A DNA stretch of 64,000 nucleotides, taken from assembly GCA_018873225.1 (NCBI GenBank), contig JAEILZ010000009.1, forward strand, positions 363,501 to 427,500. Direction: 5' to 3'. Each line of letters starts with the position of its first letter. The stretch's first letter is position 1. The notes under the pieces are model-generated. The model was not told where the DNA came from. It saw nothing but the letters and a program-made list of their open reading frames with translations, and made no database searches. The position numbers and the translations under genes were made by a program. This DNA is from [Phialemoniopsis] sp. UDSM-2020 (taxonomy: Eukaryota > Ascomycota > Sordariomycetes > Thyridiales > Thyridiaceae). Below, one piece after another: positions 38,770 through 50,236 of this stretch.

Positions 38770-39165
38770 ATGGACTTCGGCAAGCTAGGCAAGATGGCCC
38801 AGGACGCGGCCTCCAACTTTGGCGGCAACAACGACAATAAGGGCGAGACACAGCAGCAGATCCCCGGCAACAACAGCGGAGGCGGCGAGGGCGGCAACAA
38901 GGCCGAGCAGGAGTGGGCGGGCGTAGGCCAGATGGCCAAGAAGGCGGCCGAGGACTTCAAGGAGCGGCAGGGCAAGGGCGAGGCGCCCGACTACAAGGAG
39001 CTCGGCGACGTGGCCAAGAGGGCGGCCGGCGCGTACCAGTCGACCGACGCCGGCAACCGGGACGTGCAGAGCATCGGGCGCATGGTGGCCAAGGGGTTCT
39101 CCGGTGGTGGTTCTGGTGAGGAGCGCAAGGAGGAGGGCGAGCAGCAGCAGCAGCAGCAGCAGTAA
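38770..39165 (+). CDS. Small hydrophilic Gly/Gln-rich protein
   Basis: Single-exon frame of 131 residues preceded by a CA-rich leader, which supports expression. No domain is recognised. Two related helices are visible: KLGKMAQDAASNF near the start, GQMAKKAAEDFKERQ in the middle and ELGDVAKRAAGAYQS after it, so an A-K-x-A-A unit appears three times. Between them lie Gly/Asn-rich spacers, and the C-terminus ends in a run of seven Gln. There is no signal peptide or membrane segment. It resembles short fungal hypothetical proteins that may be stress-related, but this is impression only. Confidence 0.7.
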   Translation: MDFGKLGKMAQDAASNFGGNNDNKGETQQQIPGNNSGGGEGGNKAEQEWAGVGQMAKKAAEDFKERQGKGEAPDYKELGDVAKRAAGAYQSTDAGNRDVQSIGRMVAKGFSGGGSGEERKEEGEQQQQQQQ

Positions 39166-39523
39166 AGGGTCAGTGTTGGGCTATCTAATTCTTTGCCGAA
39201 ATTCAACAAGCAATCTGTCAGATTTGATGACACCTCTTCCGTGCAAAAGTTGAGCAATGCACGTGAAGCTTGTGATCGGACTGGACTGTCATTAAGAGCC
39301 CCGGCACTAACAAAAAAAGGACCCCTACCCAGCTGGACTGCCCCACTGAAGGGAGTACTGACAAGGGACCAAGTCGATTCGCCAATTCCAGTTGAGCACA
39401 CCTCTAGCATACCCCTGAAGCGATGTGCGAATTTGAACCCCTCAGCAGTTCAGTTGATAAGCGTGTGCATCAATATGATGGCTCAGCTTGCTCTGAGCGG
39501 GCAGTAAAAAACGAAAAAAATAA
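39166..39523. other. Spacer with Pol III terminator
   Basis: 3' flank of the small protein gene. Just before 39524 there are two A-runs on the plus strand (39506-39511 and 39514-39520), which read as T-runs on the minus strand and serve as the terminator of the tRNA-like gene. Confidence 0.5.
39505..39523 (-). terminator. Pol III T-run terminator
   Basis: Directly downstream of the tRNA-like gene on the minus strand there are runs of seven and six T, the normal RNA polymerase III stop signal. Confidence 0.6.
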
Positions 39524-39658
39524 GGAGCAACACGGGATCGAACCATGGACCTTAGGATGAATTGCATTTGCTGCAACTATTTTAAGGTTAGTTTACATCT
39601 AGCGTAATTGGACTTAGTGTGTACTTGCTCCCACGCTCTACCGCTGAGCTATTGCTCC
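39524..39658 (-). tRNA. tRNA-like gene with interrupted anticodon arm
   Basis: Minus-strand element with intact outer tRNA parts. The acceptor stem GGAGCAA pairs perfectly with TTGCTCC. The D-arm is GCTC/GAGC and fits the A box (TAGCTCAGCGG). The T-arm is CATGG-TTCGATC-CCGTG and contains the B box GGTTCGATCC. A T-rich terminator follows. The total is 135 nt, so about 63 nt more than a mature tRNA. A plausible anticodon stem is TGGGA paired with TCCTA, followed by a normal 5-nt variable loop AGGTC, which puts the extra sequence in the anticodon loop where tRNA introns lie. The invariant U33 is not found next to this stem, so the anticodon cannot be read. The base after the acceptor is T, which in fungi fits few isotypes (Cys, Gln among them). 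It may be a tRNA with a long intron or a disrupted copy. Confidence 0.6.
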
Positions 39659-40054
39659 TGGAGAGAGATATATTGAAGCTTCCATGTTTTTATGAAGACA
39701 ATCCCGCCACTCTTGTCCATCCATTTTGACGTACTTTCCGTACTCTGGTATTAACTAGTACACAAGATCCTAGGTAATTTGGGTGCACCATATGGCGGGG
39801 TTGAAGCGATCGGAGCTGCCCCATCAAGCACTACCACATCGTATCGCAGAGACACCGGCCCTTCACCGACTTGTGTGCGCTAAAGTTGTACCTATCTCGA
39901 AAACGTGTCTAGAATTCAACCTCCTCCTCTGACCGCCTTTGGTATCTGGTGATTCTCCCGTCTGTTGTCTTTGCAACAAGTTCAACCCGACTTCTACATA
40001 TAGCAATCCCTCCTCTGTGCGAAGCATCGACTCTTCACCCTCCAGACTGCAAAC

Positions 40055-41043
40055 ATGGCCGCCTCATACCCTCCCCTGGCCGACCGGCCCCTCAAGAACA
40101 CCATCTGCCTCTTTGATGTCGATGGACCTCTCACCCTGGCCAGACAGGTATGTGCTTGTGCAAGATTGGATCTTGCTGTGAAGATCCGACGCAGCTACCG
40201 GGCTTCATACTCTCCAATCCCATCTCTGCGAATCTTCAGCTAACCATCCTCTCTTTACAGCGCATCACCCCGGAGCTAGCCAACCTCCTCGCCCGCCTCC
40301 GCCAGCAGTGCGCCATCGGCTTCGTCGGCGGCTCCGACCTCAGCAAGCAGCAGGAGCAGCTCGGCTCCCCAGACGTCAACGTCACCACCCTCTTCGACTA
40401 TTGCTTCTCCGAGAACGGCCTGACGGCCTTCAAGAACGGCGAGCCCCTCCCGTCAAACTCGTTCATCAAGTGGGTCGGCGAGGACCAGTACAAGGAGCTC
40501 GTCAACTTTGTCCTGCACTACATCGCCGACATGGACATCCCCGTCAAGCGCGGCACCTTTGTCGAGTTCCGCACCGGCATGATCAACATCAGCCCCATCG
40601 GCCGCAACGCCACCATCGCCGAGCGCGACGAGTTCGAGGCCTACGACAAGGTGCACAAGGTCCGCGCCGCGTTTGTGAGCAAGCTCAAGGAGCGGTTCGG
40701 CCACCTCGGTCTGACGTGAGTTTTCTCCCCTCGCTTCTCCCCTTCCTTTCCAATCATACACGTACACTAACAAACGTGCAAAAAACACAGCTTCTCCATC
40801 GGCGGCCAGATCTCCTTCGACGTCTTCCCCCAGGGCTGGGACAAGACGTACTGCCTGAACCACCTCGAGAGCGAGGCCAAGAAGCAGGGCGGCATCGCCT
40901 ACACTACCATCCACTTCTTTGGCGACAAGACGTTCGAGGGCGGCAACGACTACGAGATCTTTACCGACTCGCGCACCATCGGCCACACCGTCCAGAACCC
41001 GGACGACACGTACGCCCAGCTCAAGGAGATCTTCAATCTGTAG
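40055..41043 (+). CDS. SEC53: Phosphomannomutase
   Basis: Converts mannose-6-phosphate to mannose-1-phosphate, the precursor of GDP-mannose for protein glycosylation and cell-wall mannan; cytosolic HAD-superfamily enzyme. Three exons, 40055-40147, 40261-40715 and 40791-41043, give 266 residues, the usual size. Blocks of the family are present: FDVDG with nucleophile D21 and D23, [28 protein letters not shown], the [20 protein letters not shown] substrate region, [19 protein letters not shown], and [16 protein letters not shown]. Odd point: motif I reads DVDGPLT where eukaryotic phosphomannomutases have DVDGTLT, so residue 25 is Pro in place of the conserved Thr. All other motifs look normal, so the gene is likely functional. 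Confidence 0.95.
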
Positions 41044-41610
41044 GGGTGTCGCTGAAGCGCTACCACCACGGTGAAGCTCTAAGCTGAGTAGAGGGGTTAC
41101 AAAGGGGGGGACATCGTATGAGGGAACACCCGAGGTGGAAAAGCACGAGGGGAATACTCTCCCGACATATAGACTTGCCGTTTCGTTGACGAGCACAACA
41201 AATCATCTCTGTCGATTTTCCTGTAACAGGGACACAGAATACATCGGCCGTGTCTACGGCCTAAGAAAAATGCTACATAGCAGAGCATAAGTAATGATTC
41301 AATAGAAAAAGGAAATGATTGGACGTCAAATTCAGTTTCCCGATGCAACGAGACCACAAGTCCCATGTCTTCAGTTCTCATGTTTGATATGTTCATTCAA
41401 ATACCATTCTTTATTCGCTACCATATCCAAAACGGTACTCGCTCACCCTATATATCAAACCCAAAAGACAACGAACAACAGGCCGTGATATCTTGTAGTG
41501 TAGTGAAAATGTCTTTGCTTGAAAATAGAAAAGAATGATCCCCATCAAAAGAAGCCATACAGTGCTTTGAACTCATCATCACGCAAAGCATCTCATCATC
41601 ATCATCATCA
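41044..41610. other. 3' flanks of convergent genes
   Basis: Between the stops of phosphomannomutase (plus) and the WW/PhoD-like gene (minus). A short CAT repeat lies near 41590-41612. No coding signal is seen. Confidence 0.5.
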
Positions 41611-44600
41611 TCAGTGCCCATACTCCAAATGCGGCACAATAACAGGCCCATACTTGGTAGGCCCATTAAACGCCCCGTCGCCCTGCACCACGAAATCGAC
41701 CGCCAGGCTCAACTTGCTCTGCAACCCTTGCTGCCCGTGCACCGACGGCGCCGCCGCCATACCGCCGGGCTGGCCCACGGCCTCCGGGTCATACGCCACG
41801 ATCGCCACATAATTCCGGCGGCCCATGAGCTTCTTCATCTCGCGCGCGGCGCCCGAGGCGTCGACCTGGAAGATCTCCATCATGTCCTCCTTGGTGTCGG
41901 AGGGCTCCTGGCTCGACGACGACGTGTTGGACCGGTGCCCGTTCTGCGGCACGTAGAGCGCGCGGTTGTTGTGCAGCATCTTGAGCATGTAGTTGCCCGC
42001 GGGGGCCGCGACGACGGGGCTCGTGATGACCTGGTACATGGTCTTGTGGTCCGAGGGGTGGGACGGGTCGTGCACGAGGCCTGCGCCGCACGAGTTGACG
42101 TCTGTAGGAGTTATGTGTTAGCTTCGAATGTCGATGGTAGAGGCTGGAGAGCGCCAAGGAAACTTACCACCAGACAAGAACGTCATCCGGATGCCCTTCT
42201 GCTGCGCGATGCCCTGCAGCGTGCGGATCAGGTACGTCCTCTCGAGGTCCTTGGACTCGTGCGTCCACAGGTCCTTGAGCTCCTCGGCGATGTCGAGGTC
42301 GCCAAACTGGTTGAACACGTTGCCCATGAGCCCCCCCTTGCCGACGGCCTTTTTCACCTGGCTGAACCCCTGCGCGACGACCTCCTTGCCGCCGACGACG
42401 CCCGCCACCGAGCTCGTCACCTTGCCCAGCAGGTTGTACGTCGTGTTGACGGCCTTCTTGCCCGTCGCGAACGTGTTGGCCAGCGTCTCGACCGTGTCGA
42501 GGCGCGGGTAGACCAGCGGCACCGAGACCATCCAGATGCAGTGCTGCACGCTGGGCGGCAGGACGGCCACCTTGGGGAATATACCCTGGTACGTCGGCCC
42601 GGCCATGACGCGCGCCTGCGTCCGCTCGGAGCGGCAGTCGGGCCCCACGACGACGACGGCTGGGCCCAGGTACTTGACAAAGTGCCAGCCGTTGCCGGTG
42701 ATGGTGAAGAGGTCGAGGTCGGAGCTGACGTTGCGCAGGATCTCGACCGTGGTGTGGTGCTGGAAGAGCAGGTACATCTCGATGGCGACGCGGCCAATGT
42801 TCTTGAAGATGGCTGACTGTTGCATGTACTCTGGATAAGAGCCGAAGCCGTCGAAACTAGGAATATGTCAGTAACTGTGCGTACCATAGGCATTGACGGT
42901 TGCAAGGTGACTTACATGTCATGATCGTCAAGCTGCAAAATGTGAGGAATCTGAGCAAACGCCTCCCTCAGGAACGGCTGGTCAAAGTGAGAAGTGTAGT
43001 AGTGGAAGTAGGCATGCGTGACGTCCTCCTCATGGCGCGCCGTCCATTGCGCATTCTTGCGGTTCTCTCTGCCCTGCATGGCCAACCACTGCTTCAAGAG
43101 TGGTACCTCTTTCCAGAGCCTATCTCCGTAGATCTGGCCACCGAGACCGAGTTGCACATGGAAACCCCCGCAATCGACATTCTTCTGGAGGATGTCTTTC
43201 CACATGAAGCCAACACCACCAAGCTTCCCTCGCTCAGCTTGGGAGGTCGCAGGGGTGAAGTCATTGCCAGAGTGGGCGATCAACCGCCACCCGGGCTCGT
43301 GGCGCCCAGCAACGACAAACTCATACCTCGTGCAGCCCATGTGTGATGTGACTGCGTACGTCCACCTTTCGCTGCCGCCCTCGCCCATTTGCAGGTCGAG
43401 ATCGTACTTGTAGAATGACCACCTTTGGTGGGTGTAGATGCTGTGCGGTACTAGCTGCCGCGGGTTCGGTGACAAGTCGACACTCAGGTGGATGTGGATG
43501 GTAGGAGGCTGCGGCGCATCCGTGACTATCAGGATACTGCCGAGCCAGATGCCCTTCTCCACGTCCATGTTGACGTATCGCAGGTAAGGGCCGAAATACA
43601 CGCCGTTTGTGGGCGCAATCTTGTACATGTCGACGCCAGCGCTCGGCGGTGGTCCCATAAAGCCGGCAGCACTCGGAGTCTGAGAGGCCGCCACGCTCAT
43701 GATACTCTCCGCGTAGCCAGGGGTCTGGGGAGGGTAAAGCGGCGATGCCAACGACTGCTTCCCACCACCCAGGAACGGAGAACCCAGCGGGTTGCCGTAG
43801 GTTGAGGCAGTCGGAGATAGAGGTGCCGACTCGTGCATCGGGTTGGGACCCTTGGGAAACTCCCACTGTGTAGCCTGTGTGGCGAGGTGGATATAGTAGT
43901 ACTGGCCCGAGTTCTGGTCGAGGTGGGCAATCCAGCCTTCTGGCAAGGGAGGCGGCGATGCGGGCCCTTGTCCGGCCATTACGGACGGTGTGTGAGATAG
44001 AGCTGGGTGGCCATTGGGCGCGGCCTCCGGCTTGGGGTCATTGGCAAAAGCTGGGTGGCCTGGATGTTGCAGTTGGGGAGATGCTAGCGGGTTGGGTATG
44101 CTCTGCTTGCTGTCCTGAGAGACCGGCACGGCAGCGGCGCTTGACGTTGCTGTCGACGTCGTAGGGACCGACTGTGAGCTAGAACTGGCCTGGGCCTGTG
44201 GCCGCTGCTTCTCATTAGGGTACGAAGAGCCTCCGTTGGGGTTCACGCTCGTGTAAGCCGGTGGTGGCGTTGATGCTTGCATCCGCTGGAAGTCTTGTTC
44301 CAGAACGCTCACCTGCAGGCTCGGTTGCGACGACGAACCGGAGTTCTGTGCAGGCAACTCGGCCGGGTGCTGTTGCGGAGCCGACACAGGGTCGTTGCCC
44401 TGATAGACGGTTGGCGGGCCGTGAGGTTGTTGGTCAGGAGACTCGGTGGGAGTCCACGGACGTGCCGGCTGGGGCGCCGCGGGTGGTTGACCACCATATT
44501 GCGCCAGCCTCTGTGCTGCGGCAGAGCTCTGAGGCTGGAAGCTGTTGAGCGTCGCCGTTCCTGAGATCCCAGCTGCTGCATATCGGGCCTCGATGCCGCC

Positions 44601-45365
44601 GCCGGGGATGTTGCCGGGTTCGACAATAGGAGTCTCGGGCGGCGGGGGCGAGCCGCGGCTTGCACGGGTGGTAGAGTTGGACGCCGTCGAGGCGAAGCGG
44701 TTCATGGCGCTCTCCTGCGGCATCTTGAGAGTATCTGAGCCGGAGTTCTGACGGCCTGCATTGCCGGGTCCGGAGGAAGCTGCTCCGCCGGGGGGAGGGT
44801 AGTATGGCTTCTGCTGGTAGCTGGTAGAGATCTTGGGCGCGGGTTGTTGGTTTAGGGGTTTCGCAAAGAGACCGTCTTTGTCCTCGCTGGGGCTAGTGGG
44901 CGAGAGGGCTGCCGGCACGTTGCCACGCCTCTCTGCGAGTCCGGGCTTCTTGTCGACCGGGCTCAGGTTGAGGCGCGGGGAGGTCTCGTTGTAGCCGCCC
45001 GAGCCCTGGGAGCCGGTAGGGCTGGCGTAGTTGTAGCTCGAGGAGGACGTCTTCCGACCCTGCTCGGGGTACGGAGGTCGGGTCTGCTTGGAGGGCTGGG
45101 AGAAGCGGTGATCTTCGTCGTCGGGGTAGGGCAGCGGGTTGGCGGAGCTGGAGGCGCCAGGAGGGAGAGGGAAGGTTGGTCGCGACGAGGTGGAAGAAGA
45201 TGTAGGCGTGGGATATCTGAAACGCTCGGAGGCCTTGTCTGCGGCCGGCTTGGGGCTCTGGGGCTTGAATATCCTCAGGGGCTCTACGGTAGGGCTGTCA
45301 CCTCCCTCGTTGGGGCGGCTCATAAAGAGCTCCTCGTCAGATATACCCCTCGACCGATTGTCCAT
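41611..45365 (-). CDS. WW domain plus PhoD-like phosphatase-fold protein
   Basis: Large fungal protein of 1209 residues from three exons: 45365-42916, 42856-42168 and 42101-41611. The first 460 residues are Ser/Pro/Gln-rich and probably disordered. A WW domain follows at about 472-505 (LPEGWIAHLDQNSGQYYYIH, then WEFP), which binds Pro-rich ligands. The C-terminal half resembles the PhoD-like metallophosphatase family of fungi (GPYLRYVNMD, VTSHMGCTRYEFVVAGRHEPGWR, HFDQPFLREAFAQIPHILQLDDHDIFDGFGSYPEYMQ), where the DDHDIFDG motif is the metal-binding signature of PhoD enzymes. Substrate is not known. There is no signal peptide, so a cytosolic or membrane-peripheral site is likely. Splice junctions keep the frame at both introns. 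Confidence 0.88.
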
Positions 45366-48061
45366 GTTGGCTAGCTAAGTGGCTGGCCGTCGATGCGAAA
45401 GCAATGCCGTCCGCGGCGGATGGATGCGCGCGCAGGATGACGCACAGAAGGGGGCCAGAAAAAAAGTTATTTATAGGAGCTCTGAGCTCGAGAGGCTCTC
45501 GGTAGAGCAGACAGCTGCCTTTTGTTCCCTCGACCGGGAGACGCGGGGTGATGTGGGATGGACGGCCAAGATCTGACGGGCGGCTGTGGCACTCGAGGGC
45601 ATTCAACACAGAGGGCCCAAACAAGTATACTCGAAGAAGACAAAGACGTAGCTCGTATGGGATGCAGTACAGACGATGCTAGAACGAGATCACAGAATGG
45701 ACACAAGCAAGCAAGCAAGGTTTGGGGTGTGAGGGTCAATATGCGGCCAGACGGGCAGGCCACAGACGGCGGCGGCGGCACATGGGCATGGGGGGGAGGG
45801 ACCGTGGCAGATCCTTGATGCCAGGCCAGCCAGGGTATCAACGCTTTGGCGGGGTCGTGAAATGGGCGACAAGTTGGGCGCCAGCAATGGTCAAACGGCA
45901 TGTTTAGGCCTGGATTCTGGTCCAAGCTGGCCTGGCTAGCCCGGGGGCTGGCGGCCTCTTCCCTGTCGCTAACACGGGCGATCCCTGGTCCCCTGCAAGG
46001 ATGGCATCGCGGGAGAGCCCGGTGATTGGCAGACGGACCTGGGCGCTTAGGATACCCATCTTCATTGTCGACGAGCGAATGGAAGCGAGCCAGACCAAGC
46101 AACGACGACAACGACAAGCCGTGGAAGCGCCCAGCGACAAGATCCAATGTACGAGGTAATTTGCAGTATTGGATCCGGGATCCATCGGCGCATGGCTCAC
46201 ATGGCAAGACTATGCCTATGCCGGCTTTTTCACGTCGACAGCGCGACCTCTGAAGTGAGAAGACTGTGTCCTTGCCAGATGCTTTGAGCCAAGACTCTAT
46301 GCACCGTAGCCTCAGCGGCTATACCGATGCGACCATAGAGAGACACTCTCCATGACTGCAGGTTGCTACGCGCCGCCATGGTTAATGGATACGTCGCACA
46401 GACAAAGCGTGTTGCTCACACACATCATGAGTATGCTCCATTTTTACCGGAGAAGATGCCGTTGCATGGGCAGATCTCGCATCAAGAAACATTGTTTCTG
46501 TGCACACATGCAAAGGAGGTGTTGGAAGTGAGATTTCCTGCTCAAGTCAGTTCCGTTTCTTAGTGAATTTATACCATCAGCCCCATAAGCCTATCAATGT
46601 GTTTCTCTGATATTTACTTACGAAATGTTACTCATACCGAACTTGACCTCCTTCAGGCAAAACATAAGTTCAATGCCGGATTGTCAGATATTTTGACAGG
46701 CCACAATGACCTTAATGGCAGTTTTCGAGACGCATTCGTGCCTGTGTAGTTCTGGCAACACCAAGCCAGGAGTGGAAATACAACACGAGACCGATGAGGT
46801 GCCTCAAAAGCTCATCGACAACACAAGGCCCCCAACCTTGAATTCGGAACTTATCAAACTCTTTTATACGACCATGGTTGTTCAAAACTTGTCTTTCAGA
46901 CTTCCAGCGCTGTTTGATGCATGTCGACAAGGTGGTTTTCAGGGAACCGTGGGACATGTAGTGACGTGACTCTTGTGCCCTTACTTTGCTGATGACCCCG
47001 TACGTGGACCGCGATGGCTCCCATCGCAAATTGCTGGACGAGAATGTCAGGGTAGACGTCACTTGCTGTTCTTCCGCCATGCCTAAGATGACAAAGGGGC
47101 CAAATCCTGCGCTTCATCACAGACTGGCAAGGCTGGCAAGCAGACAAGCTAAAAACAGTGAAACAAAACGAACATCAATCTTGAGTGGTTGTCGTGTTCT
47201 CCGGATCGGGAGCTTGTGTTAGCCTTGCATTGGAGGCGGTGCCAGGCGGGGTCATGTCGACGCTACAGAAGCTCCAGGCCTTCCCCAACGGCCCATTTTA
47301 GGGATCAGGTGGCCCCCACGATTTTGGTCGCATTGCATCACCATTGCAGCTCGACGACTAAAGACCATTACACAAAGATCTCGTCCCATTGCCGATGCTC
47401 GGTATATAATTGATGCCTTTTGCAGTGCTTCCGACCTTCACCTGACCCGTTAAGTCATGCATGCTGTCGGTCTCGGCAGGTGTCGTCCTCCGATCGGCCA
47501 GATGTCTCTGCTCTGGCATCATTGATCAATTGAAGTGTCTGCCTGCTGCTGCGGACGGAGCTTTCCTCCGCCCATGTTGAAATACTGCTCCGCCATCGCC
47601 TCTCTCATCTTCACTTGAATCCACCACTCTGTCTTCTTGTTAACATTGCACTTGTTTTTGTTTTCGCTTTGGCTGTCTTGCCCTAGCACATTTCTTCAGT
47701 CAAGAGGTGACCGACGGTCTGTTTATTCTCCAATCTTATTGCTCAACTAGCATCTCGAACCCTCTCTTATCGTCGACCTCGCCCATGGTAGCCCCATCTT
47801 CAGGTCCACTGACGTCGTCTTGACTCGCCCCACTCTGTTGTAGCTGATGACGCCAATCTCTGATTGAGAGCGTCTTATCAACCTTTTGAGAAGAGCTTCG
47901 GAAGGGTCTTATCTGTGTCTCTAGATCTTGGGCGAGATATTCTATCACACAGTGCTCATGCGTGCGAGTGCTCGCTGATTGTATGCGCGCATATCCCGGC
48001 CATTGCCTAGTCCGGAGCCGTTGTTCTCTTCCGCATTCTTCAGCAACACCGCAACTACGTC
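45366..48061. other. Intergenic region between divergent genes
   Basis: 2.7 kb between the start codons of the WW/PhoD-like gene (minus) and the FMP42-like transporter (plus). Open frames are short and look random. The right end from about 47560 is pyrimidine-rich, as expected for the promoter and leader of the transporter. Confidence 0.5.
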
Positions 48062-49865
48062 ATGTCTCTGAACCGCGTGGCATCCATTGAGTCTTTCCAC
48101 TTCGTCCCGAGCGAACAGAGGACTAGGAGAGCCTCTGATGTCTCGGTCCGTGCCAACAAGCTTAGTTTCAACCCGCTTCCCGATGACTGGGATCCGCCGG
48201 CCGAGAGGGCAGACAATGTCCAGGCAGTTGGGGCCTTTGATGTACCGAGATGGAGGAGAATCCGTAAGTTTAAGTCCATATTGGTGTCATGAAGGGACCT
48301 GTGCTAAACACAACTTTCCTATACTGCAGTTCAAGTTAGCGTGACAGTGTTTTACTGTCTCTTTGCTGCCGGAATCGTCTTCGGATATGCCGCAATCAAG
48401 CCTGTCCTTAAGAAGGAAGGGGCTTACCGCGATGTATGCTCAGGGGACGAAGGCCTTGTCGATGAGGACACCTGCAGGGAGATTCACCTGAACTTGATGT
48501 TCACAGTCGCCGCCGTCGGGACGAATGTCGCGGCTCTGCCTGTCGGAGCCATTCTGGACCACTTCGGGCCGCGAGTCTGCGGCATCTTGGCCTCGCTGTT
48601 CCTCGCTGCTGGATCTCTGCTTATGGCAGGGCAGCAGAAGCTTCCATTCGATGGGCTATTAATTGGTTATCTACTCTTGGCACTTGGTGGCCCGTTCACC
48701 TATATCTCCTCGTTCCAGCTCTCCAATGCCTTCCCCCAGCATTCTGGGCTCATTCTAGCTCTCCTCACTGGGGCGTTCGACGCTTCAAGTGCGCTGTTTC
48801 TCATTTATCGCCTGATATTCGAGCACACTAGTGGAAAGTTTGGTCACAACCGGTTCTTCATTGCCTACTTGATCGTACCCGTCGTCATCCTGCTGCTGCA
48901 ACTCACCATCATGCCGAAGCAGTCTTACAAAACGATCGGCGACATGATCGAGGAGGTAGACGAACCACTGCCTGCATCGGTGCCGGACGACCAAGTAGAC
49001 GAGACCACGGCCCTTTTGCAGGAAGAGGAAAGACATCACCGCGATGAGCTTGTGGCCAACCTTGAGGAGGTTCTCGGTTCCGCCACGGGCGACAAGCAGG
49101 CGCGGCGTGAAGAGAAGAAGAACGAGATCTCAGGCGTCTGGGGTGTGATGCACCACAACACGGCTATGGAGCAGATATCTTCTCCATGGTTCATACTCAT
49201 CTGTCTATTCACGGGTAAGTATTCCTTTCCCCTGTCTTCCCTGCAGGAACATCGCAGCTGATACATCCGCAGTGGTGCAAATGACCCGCATCAACTACTT
49301 TGTCGCCACGATCCGCCCACAGTATGAAGCCCTCTTCCACTCCCTCCCCAAGGCTATCGAGATCAACAACTTCTTCGACCTCGCCCTGCCTCTCGGTGGC
49401 ATCCTCTCCATCCCCTTCATCGGCACCATCCTCGACCGCTTCTCAACGCTCGTCGTCCTCATCACTCTCGTGTCCGTCGCCACTACCATCGGTGTCCTTG
49501 GTGTCCTGCCGTACATGTGGGCCGCCTACGCCAATGTCGTCCTCTTCGTGCTCTACCGGCCCTTCTACTACACTGCCGTCTCCGACTACACGGCCAAGGT
49601 CTTTGGCTTCCGCACCTTCGGCACCGTCTACGGCACCATCATCTGCCTGTCGGGCCTTTTCAACTTTTCTCAGTCGGGGCTGGACTTCCTCTTCCACGAG
49701 ACATTTAATGGAGACCCCGTGCCTGTCAACGTGGGACTCATGGCCCTCGGGCTCGCGGTGGGCATCGTCCTGGTTATGTACGTAGGGCTGAAGGGAAGGG
49801 CGATCCGGCGGGCGTTGCTGGAGCGTGAGGCGGAGCATGCCTTTGCTGTTCGGGGGTCAGATTGA
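48062..49865 (+). CDS. MFS transporter, FMP42/SLC43-like
   Basis: Major facilitator superfamily membrane protein of 559 residues, predicted 12 membrane segments. Three exons: 48062-48263, 48330-49214 and 49273-49865. The N-terminal 67 residues are hydrophilic. The first membrane segment (TVFYCLFAAGIVFGYAAIKPVL) is followed by a luminal loop with paired Cys (VCSGDEGLVDEDTCRE), as in yeast FMP42 and animal SLC43 transporters. A motif like ALPVGAILDHFGPRVCGILA corresponds to the MFS loop 2-3 signature. A charged central loop lies at about 270-350. The C-terminal half restarts with MTRINYFVATIRPQYEAL and has GTILDRFSTLVVL as the second signature. Substrate is unknown; relatives carry amino acids or are uncharacterised. 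Confidence 0.88.
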
Positions 49866-50236
49866 TACTTTCTTGTTGCTACTGGGTGCTTAGCGGAAGG
49901 AGCTCTTGCATCTTGGGTGTTAGCGAGTCTGTTAAGGAAGCATCTACAGGGGTGAAAAGGGTGAATAAGAAGATCTCTGCGAGTTATTAACCTGCATGGC
50001 TTTGGGTTATGGGATAGGCCCCCTCGACACTTGACAGGGCGATCGAAATTTTCGCCTGCAACCTTCGTATGGCATTTTATCTCAGAAGCACTTTGGAAAC
50101 TGGAAGAGGCAATCCAGCGTAGTTGCTTCAATATAATTTATTTGGAATGGTATCACTAAAGATGTCGCTTTTAAAAAACACACAAACATGCGGCAGTCCG
50201 CTGGGGAAGACCTGCCTGACTGTAGACCATTACACA
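49866..50236. other. 3' flanks of convergent genes
   Basis: 370 bp between the stop codons of the transporter (plus) and the deacetylase (minus). Nothing else is visible. Confidence 0.5.

Noticed and set aside
41614..42816. 400-residue open frame antisense to the PhoD-like gene
   Set aside because: Arg/Val/His-rich shadow frame caused by GC-rich third codon positions; no domain, and the other strand is a clear gene.
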